DNA from: Astropecten irregularis | Taxonomy: Eukaryota > Echinodermata > Asteroidea > Paxillosida > Astropectinidae | Direction of reading: 5' to 3' | DNA length: 64,000 nt | Assembly: GCA_963971285.1 (NCBI GenBank) | Contig: OZ020264.1 | Span: 11,856,431-11,920,430 of the forward strand | In this document: positions 1 to 9,711 of the stretch, piece by piece | How positions within the stretch are numbered: the first letter of the stretch is position 1 | Layout: every line of letters starts with the position of its first letter | The notes under the pieces: model-generated | The model's input: the letters and a program-made list of their open reading frames with translations, nothing else | What the model was told of the DNA's origin: nothing | The model's database searches: none | Translations under genes and position numbers: made by a program

Positions 1-343
1 ACTGAATAAAAAAAAGAATATTGAAGTTTCTCTCCCTACAAGTCTCTTGTCCGATTGAGCTCAAATTTTCACAGGTTTATTATTTCATGTGCAGTGGAAC
101 GCTGCTATAACGAACACCACTTTACCAAACATTTGGCTATACAGAACATCATCCTTGACTTAAAGATTTTATGTACAATGTATAGACATGTCGAACATTG
201 TTCACTATAACGAACGACCACTATAACAAACAATTTGTGTGCATCCTAGCATTTTCCTTATAGTGGCGTTCCACTGAACATGCTGGATCAGACAAAGTGT
301 GAGTGCTATTCTGTGTCCTTTACCAATCATATTATACCTTTAA
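1..343 (+). repeat. R1 dispersed repeat, left-truncated by window edge
   Basis: This is the first of more than ten copies of a roughly 350 bp interspersed repeat. The family has ends of the type TTTAAAGGTA and a core containing GTATTTATCCAGAAA, TTTTTCGCTATTTT and CATGTACATGCTGGATC. This copy is interrupted by the element at 92-276 and ends in ATACCTTTAA near 343. Confidence 0.7.
92..276. mobile_element. Non-autonomous pogo/Tigger-type DNA element (MITE)
   Basis: The element starts CAGTGGAAC and ends GTTCCACTG, and the inner terminal sequence has the CTATAACGAAC character typical of pogo/Tigger elements. It is 185 bp long and has no coding capacity. It sits inside an R1 repeat: other R1 copies read CATGTACATGCTGG without a break, while here that string is split after CATGT, with TG on the left and AA on the right, each one change from the TA duplication that Tc1/mariner/pogo elements make. 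Confidence 0.75.
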
Positions 344-574
344 CAAATAAAAACAAAGACAAAAAATGAATGTAGACGGAAAGTGTTTTTACAAAAGAAA
401 TTGATTTTTCTCAGTACCCATCCAGTTCCTTGAGGCCGGCTGTTTCTGACGTCGTAGACACCTCCCATTTCAAGAAACCCGAAGAAGGTTCCCAGGAGCG
501 TAGGACAAGACCACCGCCTGACACGCTGATGAGATCTGAAGATTTACGATGGAGAAAAAGAGAATCTTACTTCA

Positions 575-829
575 AAGGTCATTTCATACTCTGGTTGTTG
601 TCAAAGAAATGTAGATTCATGGGCAAGGCAAAAATATCAAGAAAGATACAGTAACAGTCATCTGTGAAATATTCCGTCCCATACGGTGCCCACTTTTTGA
701 GAAAAACAGTGAAAAACGCCCAGGGTGTTTTCAAAATCTTTTCACAGGATTTTTGATCTCCAGAAGATCAAAATTGTTTTTGGTCAATTGCTTGACCCAA
801 CCGGTACTTAATATTCTCTCCCTTTTAAG
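575..829 (-). repeat. R1 repeat copy
   Basis: It shares AAGAAAGATACAGTAA, GGTGCCCACTTTTTGAGAAAA and the TTTTGATCT block with other R1 copies (for example 48728-49087 and 59490-59770) in opposite orientation. It ends at CCTTTTAAGG. Confidence 0.55.
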
Positions 830-840
830 GAGAGTCCTGT

Positions 841-978
841 GTCGATTTCACGAAGCCCTACGATCGCTCTTTACTCGAGTTACGGAGGATTTATAACCCA
901 TCGTTTCCTACATAGGGGCTGCAATGCATCATAAGTCCTACGATAGTAAGTTACGATGAGTTTTGTGAAATCGACCCC
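841..978. repeat. R2 foldback element, copy 1
   Basis: A short element bounded by GTCGATTTCA and TGAAATCGACCCC, with internal ACTCGAGTTACG and a central GCAATGCATCATAAG. The same ends and interior recur at 23558-23706, 30313-30457, 52477-52616 and 55150-55275. There is no coding capacity, and the inverted ends make it MITE-like. Confidence 0.7.
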
Positions 979-1100
979 TTGGATTGATTTTTGAATCACC
1001 AGTGGTGACGTGGTCAAATGTGTGCCACGCCAGCGTAACGCTAGAAAAATCATCATTACATGTTGCTTTTTATCCAGACACAGCAAGTCTGGTACCTCAC

Positions 1101-1291
1101 CTTCATTGTTGTAAAGTAGAGCATCAATGTGACCAGATGGCCCTCTTGGGAAGATCTGTCTCCAGGTCAGGTGACCGTTGCGGGTGCTCACGGCTGCGAC
1201 CACGTTGGCCTCCGTCGCGACAAAGGCATTGCGTTTGCTACCTCCTTGTTCAAAGTGCAGCACCTTCGCTCTGCCAGCAAACTGCTGACGC
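1101..1291 (-). CDS. EMC1: EMC1-like exon (ER membrane complex subunit 1), partial gene
   Basis: Read on the minus strand this is a single open exon of 191 nt, flanked by a good acceptor (TGCTTTTCAG) and donor (GAAG|GTGAGG). It encodes a segment running R-Q-Q-F-A-G-R ... F-V-A-T-E-A-N-V-V-A-A-V ... R-N-G-H-L-T-W-R-Q. This matches the conserved N-terminal part of EMC1, an ER membrane protein whose large lumenal beta-propeller belongs to the complex that inserts transmembrane helices. The entry phase would complete a Trp codon before R-Q-Q, as expected for the family. The next exon would lie left of position 1, since 1-1000 is repeats. I could not find the signal-peptide exon to the right, so it may be far away, or this may be a gene fragment. 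Confidence 0.7.
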
Positions 1292-4200
1292 CTGAAAAGC
1301 AGTTTAACAACAAACAAGTTTTATTTTAACCCTTGAGACATGTGAGAAAGATCCTGTTTGGATCATGATCGTGCCGTGTGATCAAAACCGACGCTTTCCA
1401 ACCAAAACGCTGACGATCACGTCGGCGCGGTGGCCATTTTGTAAGCGGTTTTTAGCCATGCCAACAGATGGGCCTAGGTTTTTTCTAATGTGGACGAAAT
1501 GATTATGCATGGCCACAGAGGCCTACATGCAAACTGAAAACATCATCTATAGGCCTACGTCTTATGCACAGCTGACATTTTGTGTAGGGATGTTACAAAA
1601 TTTTTAGATATCATAGATATGCCCTGCAAGGTATATCATCTGAAAGAGCATGAGCATACATTTCATTTGATACCTCACTCACTTCCATACCATTATTTTG
1701 AAGGAAGTTACAGCCATTTTCATGATCCAAAATTTGCATATTTGGTCCCTATGGTTTTGCATTACATTGAAAAAAAAGTTGTGATCGAGGACTGGAGGAG
1801 GGCTAAATTTGTCCAATTATGTCCATAAATATCTTTGGGATTAAAATAAATGCATGAAATCTTTTCCAACATTAGATTGAAGTATTCTGGTTCAAATACA
1901 TGATTTAAATTGATATTAATTATCCAAGATTAATCAGATAAATTATAATTCTAGTGGTTAATTACATAAATTAAATATGGGCAGGGGTACCAATATGCAA
2001 CAACAACGCACAGCATCATGACATTCCTGGTCGAAAAAGTCACATTTCTGATCGTCAGATTCTACCCAAATTTCACCACAAGGTAGTTGAAATGTCACTT
2101 TATCTGTAAGTATACCTTTCAAAATAGTAGGAACATTTGATCTATGAATAGGAGAGGGTTGAATGTGACCCTATAATTCAAGTTGATCGCACGATCGCAA
2201 GGAGCTACGGATCCCATTTTTTTTTTCACAGGAATTAAGAATGAGTCTCCAACTGCACGATATCGATGATGTAGGAAAAAATTACCCCCCGGCAACCAAT
2301 CAAAATGCCACATTTTGTAGGGCAATCCCCCAGTAGGGCTACAAGCCCGCGCAAGCACAGTGGACATTTCTGGCCTACTCACAGTGCATGGATTGTAACG
2401 TACCTATTTTGTGTGGAGTACCGAGTAGGGCCAGGGGCCTACCGCCACACAAAATGACAGATGGAAATAGGCCCTAAAATTCCACTGAAGGCCATGACGA
2501 AAACAGGGTTGGGAAAGAATTCCACTGAGCTGACGGCCATGACCGTGACGGAAACATGGTTAGGCCTATTTGAATTTCCTCCAAGACAAGAGTTAACTGA
2601 TTTGATGCAAGTCATAATGAACTTCAATCTCAGGTGTGTAAACTGGGGTAGCTGATCTAAAAAGTGAGATTTTCAGGGGTTTTTTGACCTACAATTATAC
2701 ACTTCGAATGCAGCGGTAGCCATTTTTCTCATAACGCCCTCTATCGGTCCCATCGGCCATAGGTTTGTGCACAACCAAGTTCAAGTGATGGCCGCCAGTG
2801 GAATTCTTTCCCCTCATTATTTTAGCAAAACAGAGCAGAAACTCACCAATCAAATTTGCCTATTTGGTCTTCATAAAGTGAGTTTGCAAACCTACACGAT
2901 CCCAGCAACAACAGCGACAGAAAAGTCACGTACATGATGAAATGTCTAAGAAAAGCACACAACCTTTGTGCTATTAAAACTCGTGCATGCAGTCGGCCGG
3001 TCTTATTACAACACCGTTATTGGCCTAGAATACATGCACCAACAGATAAAGTACAACCATGCTCTTGGCCTAGAATACATGCGCTACAAGATAAGTAGGG
3101 GTGGGGTTGGCCTTCCAATAACTAGCTACGAAAGCCATGTAGTGCCATAGTATCAAGTATTTTGAAAAAATGAAGTATTATATTTCTAAACTTGTTTTTT
3201 CGAGATAATTTTTACAGATTTGTTTTTTCGAGATATATTTTTCAAAACTGTGGATGGCCTGGTAAAACCAGCGCAATCGGTCTATTTGAACCGCCGATAT
3301 AAACTTATTTTCTTGGCACTGAGCAGTGCACATGAACAATAGAGTTAGAAAATTGGCCGTTTTGGTGTTTTCCTGAGCATGGACAGAAACGCCTATCGTA
3401 GAAATTCAGCCGTTTTGGCGTTCTCCCGGGCCTGCGCCTGTGTGCTTAGCGGGCCCAATTTGATGGAATGCCGTTAGCAAAAATATGCTTCGCTTACGGT
3501 AGCAGATTTTATTTTGCTTACGGTTTCATAGCGTATTTCACGGGAGAGTTTTCTTTTTGATTGACGGTAGGCCTATATAATAAGCAAGAACTTTTTGTAG
3601 TATGCATATTACAGAGCGTTAGCAGAAAAAAATCGAGGTAGCCTAGAAATAATTCTTCGCTAACCGAAAGTCTTGCTTATGGATTGCATGGAATAGTTTT
3701 CACGCGTAACAGAACTCGTATAAGCACCAAAAAAGGCCGTATTATATTACGGAGGCATGAAATTGGGCCCCGGTGGTGCCATGAATCCACCGGGTAGAGC
3801 ATCCCTCATGGGTGTCGATCCCGGGGCTGGGGGATACCCCCCCCCCCCCAATATTTGAGATGAGGGGGTGGCGTGTATTATCATCCTCCCCCCCCCCCCC
3901 AATATTTCGAGGTTGAATAACATTTAATATCTGAAGTACACCAACAAAATAATGGAAAAAATGTTTCTAAATGCTCTTGAAAATGCGACTTTTCGACTCT
4001 GTTTTTCGTGTCACTGCTGACTTCCCTCATACCCACCGCAACCACTACACCCAGCCCCGAAACATTCAAACCCAGCCACTTTTCACAGTAGGCCTCCATA
4101 GTACAAAGCTTTTGCTACTTGCACGACATCAGAAAAAGAAAATGACAGCTCCGTGGAAAATGTATGATACAAAGAGACGTTTTAATGAGCTGATGGATCA

Positions 4201-4439
4201 TGATCAGTTTAAGTATCATCTTAAGTGCCTGATGACTTCCAAACACCATCTTAACAGTAACATTCATGTGTCGTTTGCGCAAACCTGATTCAAAGATTAA
4301 TATTCAGTGTCTTTCGGCTGCCGATGATTACCATTTTGAATTGTGGGCGTTTCCATCAATTGAAATAGATCAATTACAAAGCTCCCCAGTCTCGAGACAC
4401 CGCAATACCATATAAGCCTGTCTGAGTGGTTAATCTGTT
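1292..4439. other. Gene-poor stretch
   Basis: No recognisable exon apart from repeat pieces. It includes a fragment near 1330-1380 of the repeat whose foldback copy is at 61322-61446 (GAGAAAGATCCTG), short duplicated phrases near 3020-3090, and C-runs at 3840-3900. It could hold the missing first exon of the EMC1-like gene, but none was recognised. Confidence 0.5.
3808..3918. repeat. C-rich dispersed repeat, inverted copy
   Basis: This block runs from CATGGGTGTCGATCC to ATTTCGAGGTTGAAT and contains two runs of more than ten C. The reverse complement is present at 11107-11191 and 17791-17878, inside intron 2 of peptide genes 2 and 3. Confidence 0.6.
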
Positions 4440-4688
4440 CTATTTTGGGTTGGAACTAATTGAGTTTTCTCAAAATTGCAGGTATTTGCACGGCACTCGA
4501 AACGCACCTGCTCTTGTAAAGAGGTACAAATAATGCTGGTGGGTTTGTTGAATTATCAGTGAATTCACTGTACTTTTTCCGTTCATTTGGTAGGTTCATC
4601 CCAAGAAGTTATAACTATATGCATCACATCGAGTTCAATGCTCCGAGCAAAGTACAGCTAGCTGTTTATTGGTTGTTGGAAAAAAAAG
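4440..4688 (+). repeat. Shared 5'-flank block of the peptide genes (copy 1)
   Basis: The block contains ACTCGAAACGCACCTGCTCT and TGAATTCACTGTACTTTT. Related blocks lie at about 8100-8335, 9210-9470, 14335-14560 and 15690-15950. The copies at 9210 and 15690 sit at the same position relative to peptide genes 2 and 3. The copies at 8100 and 14335 are truncated and have no gene after them. Confidence 0.65.
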
Positions 4689-4798
4689 TTATACCACCGA
4701 GTTAGATTGTGGAATTTCATTGGTCAAAACTCGATCACGTGCTTGCATGCATGAGCCGATGTACAACGACAGTGATGTACTTCTCACATCGTTCCCAG
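4689..4798 (+). promoter_or_regulatory. Module M1 upstream of peptide gene 1
   Basis: M1 begins TTATACCACCG and contains AATTTCATTGGTCAAAAC (an inverted CCAAT box) followed by GATCACGTGCTTG (an E-box, CACGTG). It lies about 80 bp before the ATG of peptide gene 1. Equivalent copies precede genes 2 and 3, and further copies lie in protease introns. A TATA-like TTTTAAA follows at 4814-4820. The regulatory role is inferred. Confidence 0.5.
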
Positions 4799-4877
4799 GG
4801 GACGGCAAAGTCCTTTTAAAGGCGCAGTTTGGTGTGGTTTGGTACCTTCGTCTCACCGAGTCTACCAGACCTACACC

Positions 4878-6124
4878 ATGGCTCGCTGTATGCTGTTAGT
4901 CGTGCTCGTCGCTTGTGTCGCAGTTATTGTGGCAGGTATAAGCTATTTTCATATTGAACATGTGTTTATCCTTTGTTTGAAATGTATTCCCCGATTTCAA
5001 AGACATTTGGAATCATGCTAAAAGACTAGGAAACTGATTTCTGTTCACGTATAAAAATATGCTTTGTACTACAAAGATGGCCAATATTTCCACTGTTGAC
5101 CGTCATGTGATATCCATCTATAGGTTGCTGCACAGTATGCTCAGTAGCACCCCATGCAAACATTTTGTCTTGTGATTGGTTTAGAGGGTGTCACAAGATG
5201 CTATATTTCAAGTTACAAGCAAAAACAATGTGAAAACAGTGACGTAAAGTTTATTTCATACGGTTTCAAAGTTTCAAAGACATAAAATAATGCTGTCGAA
5301 ATCCATCATGTCCCGTTTATATCAAAAGAGTATATTATGTGAATTATATTGTTTCGTCAATGTTTCAGAGCAATTTACCGAAGCCGATCTGCTTGATACC
5401 AGCTATAGCTTGGAAGATCAGGACGTGGACCTTGAAGATGATGCTCCGGACGTGGAATTGGAAGATGCTTTGATGGCCGTGATGGCCGTGGAAGATGGCG
5501 ACCTGGCTGTAGAAAGGTATGCGCATTTCTCTCACCATAGTAGTATCGACTGGATTTTGTTTAAGATAAAAAAGGCTAAGACAGAAAAAGAATGTCCACT
5601 GTTACATGGTTTCCTTTAATCGTTAAGCCCACAAAGTACCCCAAGGATATCAAGAATACTATACCCGTGACTGACATAAAGCACTTATCTGCACACATAC
5701 AGGAGCTTTATGTCATGAGTAGTTTTTACGAAATACAGTGGTGAACGTCCTCTACCAAAAATATTCAAACGTACCCCTGAAATAGTTGTAGCTATTTCGC
5801 AAATTTCCTTTCAGACTAAAATACTATTCCTCACCGTTGTTCAAATTTTTATGGGTTTTGTTTTTCAGCGTACCAGCGCTTCCACCTAGATGTACTCCAC
5901 TGTGTAAGGCACTCCGCTGGTGTAAACATATCGGATTTTGTCGTAATCGGTTCCTGGCACGATGTCAACATTCCACAAGCTGCCAGGAAGAGCTCCTTAG
6001 ATATTATCACGGAATGCAATGTGTTAAGAACAGCACGTGTCGTAAAAAACTTTTCAAAAGTCGGGAATGCAGCCATCAGCATTGGTGCCGTGTTGTACGT
6101 TCGACTTACCGCCACTGGGGTTAA
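4878..6124 (+). CDS. Secreted cysteine-rich peptide precursor 1 (antimicrobial-peptide-like)
   Basis: Three exons, 4878-4935, 5369-5516 and 5869-6124, give 153 aa; intron phases 1 and 2 close exactly. Residues 1-19 form a hydrophobic signal peptide (MARCMLLVVLVACVAVIVA). Residues 20-68 are a very acidic propiece rich in D and E. From residue 69 the chain is basic, with ten cysteines beginning at C77 directly after an Arg. Cysteine spacing starts C-x3-C-x5-C-x5-C-x7-C-x5-C, and the end repeats C-x5-C twice. A signal, acidic propiece and cationic cysteine-rich domain is the layout of echinoderm antimicrobial peptides, the acidic part probably neutralising the basic part before processing. No exact family could be assigned. 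The start is fixed by the signal peptide and by the same ATG in the two paralogues. A possible poly(A) signal is AATAAA at 6918-6923. Confidence 0.72.
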
Positions 6125-7799
6125 TTATGATCACGCATTGAAGTCAATAACGAGAAATGAAAAATAGCTAAACCGACATTGGTTTGCGACTGATCAAGTC
6201 CAGTCTTGATACCTTTAATGTTATGGTTTTACTGTATCTTTGTTTCCAGGGTTACCTAATGGAGTTTACATTAAAAATATTCTAGGTGATGGAGTGAGTC
6301 TTCTTTTGCATATCTTATCCAGTGCCTAAGATCTGACAAGTGGCACGTGCTCTGAGCGCCAGTTAAAGGGGGGCACCACACAGCACTTTCTAGTTTAAAT
6401 TTGTATCAGGAAAAAAAACGTTAAGTTAAAATGTTAGATAACTCATTTTTAAAGGGTAAAAGTAAGATGTCGTGTAATACATGTAATTAAAATTGGACGT
6501 AATTTGGGAACTTGGAATAGGGCTACACAGACCCCTTATAATTGTTATTACCGGTATTTAAGTTTGTTGAAACATTCAAATTGTTATAAAAGGGCCTACA
6601 AATATAACATGCATAATTTCAGTCGAGTCGTCCACAACAGTTGGATTTAATGGCTAAGGTTTGGATTTTGTAACACCTGAAAATGTCTGCGGTACATTTA
6701 CTTTAGAACAACGATTCTATGATACCGTTTGATGCGCTGACAGACTAGTCTTGTTTACAGTCGCTGGTAGTGAACATAATACCCAGTGACTCTAGGCCAC
6801 ACTTGGCAGACTATAAGGACAAAGATATTGTGTAAAACAGTTCAAATACAAGTAATATTTTTATCATTTGGTTCAATTCTTCTCGGGTACTGTGGTTTCT
6901 TTGTGTCTTCATGCAGAAATAAAAATGAAATGAAATTTCAATACTTTCCAAACTTTGTAATTTTTTTTAGATCCATTGGTGTTTGTAATGAAATTTGTGT
7001 TAAGATGGTTGCAGTAGGTTTGCCTGCTAAATAGCCTTCCTCTGACGTCACAACACCTTTAGTATTAAAATGCATATCCCCACCCAGCCAAAAAAGAACA
7101 GAAGACTATGAAAAATGAAGCAAATATAATAAATTGCTTTTCCGCAACATTCTTTTTAAAACAAAGTGTATCTGCAACATTGAATTTAAATAATTATGTA
7201 TGTGCCACAAAGACAATTCATCCCTAATAATGGACAACTAATAAAGGAATCTTGGTGGTAGCTAATACCACTTTTAAATAAAGATATACTTCCTGTTTGA
7301 GTAGAAGTAGAGGTCACAGAGGTCAAACAATGTATCACAAATAAAGACCTTGCCTAACATTCTCTTTTGACGAAAGAATCAACTTAGTATTCCAAACGGT
7401 TTTTGTTTTGTTTTGTTTTTTAAGATTTTGGTTATTAAATTCAAATCCTAAATTTGATACGTGATGACGTCATCATGACGTAGTTCGGCCGGACACATAA
7501 ATATGCTGTATGGACTATGCATATGCAAACTTTGAACGATGTGCCAACAAAGTTTAATGGTGGGTACAATAAACGTGTACGCAGTCTATGGACCTTGGGG
7601 AAAAGAAGAAAGAAAAACCATAACAAAAAGAAAGGCGTTTCCGGATACGCTAAAACGGTCTTTCTTTGTACCACACTACTTGACCTCTGTGACCTCTGTG
7701 ACCTTAAAACTGGACGTAGCATTGTATTATATTAAGTTGAGAAGCAATTGGTATCATATGCGGAAAACTTTATGTGCTGTTAACAACCGCCAATTTATA
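6125..7799. other. 3' flank of peptide gene 1 and spacer
   Basis: The first part aligns with the 3' flanks of genes 2 and 3, including a strong acceptor-like TTTGTTTCCAG ending at 6249 that is kept in all three. Further on, GAGGTCACAGAGGTCAAAC (about 7310) and an inverted match near 7680 bracket a foldback-like spacer that includes TGACGTCA at 7465. No coding exon was recognised. Confidence 0.45.
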
Positions 7800-8439
7800 T
7801 TGCCAAATGTCAATGTTAGGGAAGGTCTTTCTTTGTGACACAAGCACATTATGATTAAGTCACGTAACCTAAGATTAAAGGTGCACTCTTCAAAGGTAAT
7901 ATGAGATCTTAACAAAATTTGTCTAGGTGACCGTGACGTGTGTATTATATGTTATGACGAATTGTTCTATATCCCAATACGAAAAAGCCTTATGTTCTGT
8001 TTTCAACAGACATAACCCCGAGTTTACCATTCGGAATTATGGGCGTTTCCATCAATTGATATAGCATCTCAATACCAAAGCTCCCCAGTCCCGAGACACC
8101 CCAATATCGTATAAGCCTGTCTGAGTGGTTAATCTGTTCTATTTTTGGTGGAACTAATTGCGTTTTTGTTCAAAATTGCGGGTATTTACACGGGCACTCG
8201 AAACGCACCTGCTCTTGTTAAGAGGTAAAATGCTGATGAGTTTGTTTCTCGTCAGTAAATTCACTGTACTTTTACCAGTCATATCAAAAGTAGGCATAAG
8301 AACAGTTGCTATTTAAATTTCTATAAATGAGTTGGCCGCGATACTGCCGTAACAATATATTATATACCAGCAAGCATAACGCGTAGCGATCACAAGGGCC
8401 TACACCGTCTGTATTTACAGTCACGGGGAACGCACGTTG

Positions 8440-8550
8440 TCTTGAGTCAACAGCGCATGCGCACGCGCACGCGCACGCGCACGCGCAATACAACGTGCGC
8501 ATGCTCACAATTGCGCAAGCATGGTTTGCGCGTGAGCTGTTGACTCAAGA
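8440..8550. repeat. Alternating GCGCAC tract within an inverted repeat
   Basis: The 14-mer TCTTGAGTCAACAG at 8440-8453 is matched by its reverse complement at 8537-8550. Between them lies an alternating purine-pyrimidine run of GCGCAC units (about 8452-8487), a sequence type that can adopt Z-DNA. The equivalent place in unit B (about 14640-14690) lacks it. Confidence 0.75.
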
Positions 8551-9081
8551 CCGACTCTCCAAAAGCCCCCATTCCTTTCTTACTTTACAAACTTTTCTCT
8601 CCTTTTCCTTATTTTGGCACTCTTTTTCCATCCATTATTTATTTTGACTAAGGAAAGGGAGGTGTTTCTGAGCCAAAACGCACGTACAAGCCTACGAGGG
8701 TAGACCTACATATTTCGCCTCGGATGCAATACATCCAGCTGCTTTGCTGGGCTGCAAGTCAAGTTATCATCATTTGAAAGTGACGTCACGCCCAGCCAAC
8801 TTTCCAAAACGAAGCTTAATTCACGCATGACATCTAAATGAATATATAATACTTTCTACATAACTTTGTTGACAGTTAGGTCGAATACTCTTCTCGCGTG
8901 ATGTATTGACTCAGTGTCTTTTGGCTGCAACTATATATTTTACCATTTGGAAATGTGGGCGCTTGCATCAATTGAAATAGCATCTCAATAACAAACCTCC
9001 CAAATCCAGAGACATACCAATACCGATCGATCGAATAAGCCTGTCTTATGTCAATACGTATGTAGTTCAGCAGAACAAGCA

Positions 9082-9160
9082 GTTGGCTGCCGAGGTGGAC
9101 CAAGAGGGACACCAAAAAGGCGGAGAGACCGAAACCAAGCAGCAAAAAGGCATCTAGATC
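9082..9160 (+). repeat. Module M2, copy upstream of peptide gene 2
   Basis: M2 reads TTGGCTGCCGAGGTGGACC and ends AAAAAGGCATCTAGAT. It also occurs at 15561-15637 (upstream of peptide gene 3), at 24782-24857 in intron 1 of protease 1, and as tandem copies in intron 1 of protease 2. Confidence 0.75.
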
Positions 9161-9496
9161 TAGAACAGCATCTCAATAGCAAAACTCCCCAGTCCCGACG
9201 AGACATCCCAATACCGAATAAGCCTGTCTGAGTGGTTAATCTGTTCTATTTTGGGCTGGGACTAATTGCGTTTGTTTCAAAATTGCAGGTATTTACACGG
9301 GCACTCGAAACGCACCTGCTCTTGTAAAGAGGTAAAATGCTGGTGGGTTTGTTTCTCGTCAGTGAATTCACTGTACTTTTACGGTTCATATCAGAAATAT
9401 GTAGTAGGTTCATACCACGAAGTACTTTATTATATCACCTCGAGTTCGATGCTCCGAAAAAAGTACAGCTGGGTATTGAATGTTGAAAACATTATG

Positions 9497-9588
9497 TTAT
9501 ACCACCGCATAAGTTTTAGGAATTTCATTGGTCAAAACTCGATCACGTGCTTGCGTATACGAGCCGATGTACAACAACGAAAGTAATG
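9497..9588 (+). promoter_or_regulatory. Module M1 upstream of peptide gene 2
   Basis: It has the same CATTGGTCAAAACTCGATCACGTG core as in front of gene 1, keeping both the inverted CCAAT box and the E-box. Confidence 0.5.
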
Positions 9589-9647
9589 TAAATGTGCAGC
9601 TAAATGATGTAAACCTCGGAACTCGTACAATCGTGACGGCAAAATGC

Positions 9648-9654
9648 TTATAAG
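9648..9654 (+). promoter_or_regulatory. TATA box of peptide gene 2
   Basis: TTATAAG lies 58 bp before the ATG and would place transcription start near 9680, a short leader. Genes 1 and 3 have TTTTAAA (4814) and CATAAG (16107) at the equivalent position. Confidence 0.5.
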
Positions 9655-9711
9655 GGCACAGTTTGGTGTGGTTTGGTACATTCGTCTCACCGAATCTACC
9701 AGACCTACACC

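Noticed and set aside
2119-2382. Candidate first exon for the EMC1-like gene on the minus strand
   Set aside because: It contains H-F-D-W, superficially like the residues before the EMC1 exon, but has no signal peptide and no donor after the Trp codon.
8284-8508. Open frame with an Ala-Cys repeat
   Set aside because: It is a translation of the GCGCAC microsatellite; there is no other support for a gene.
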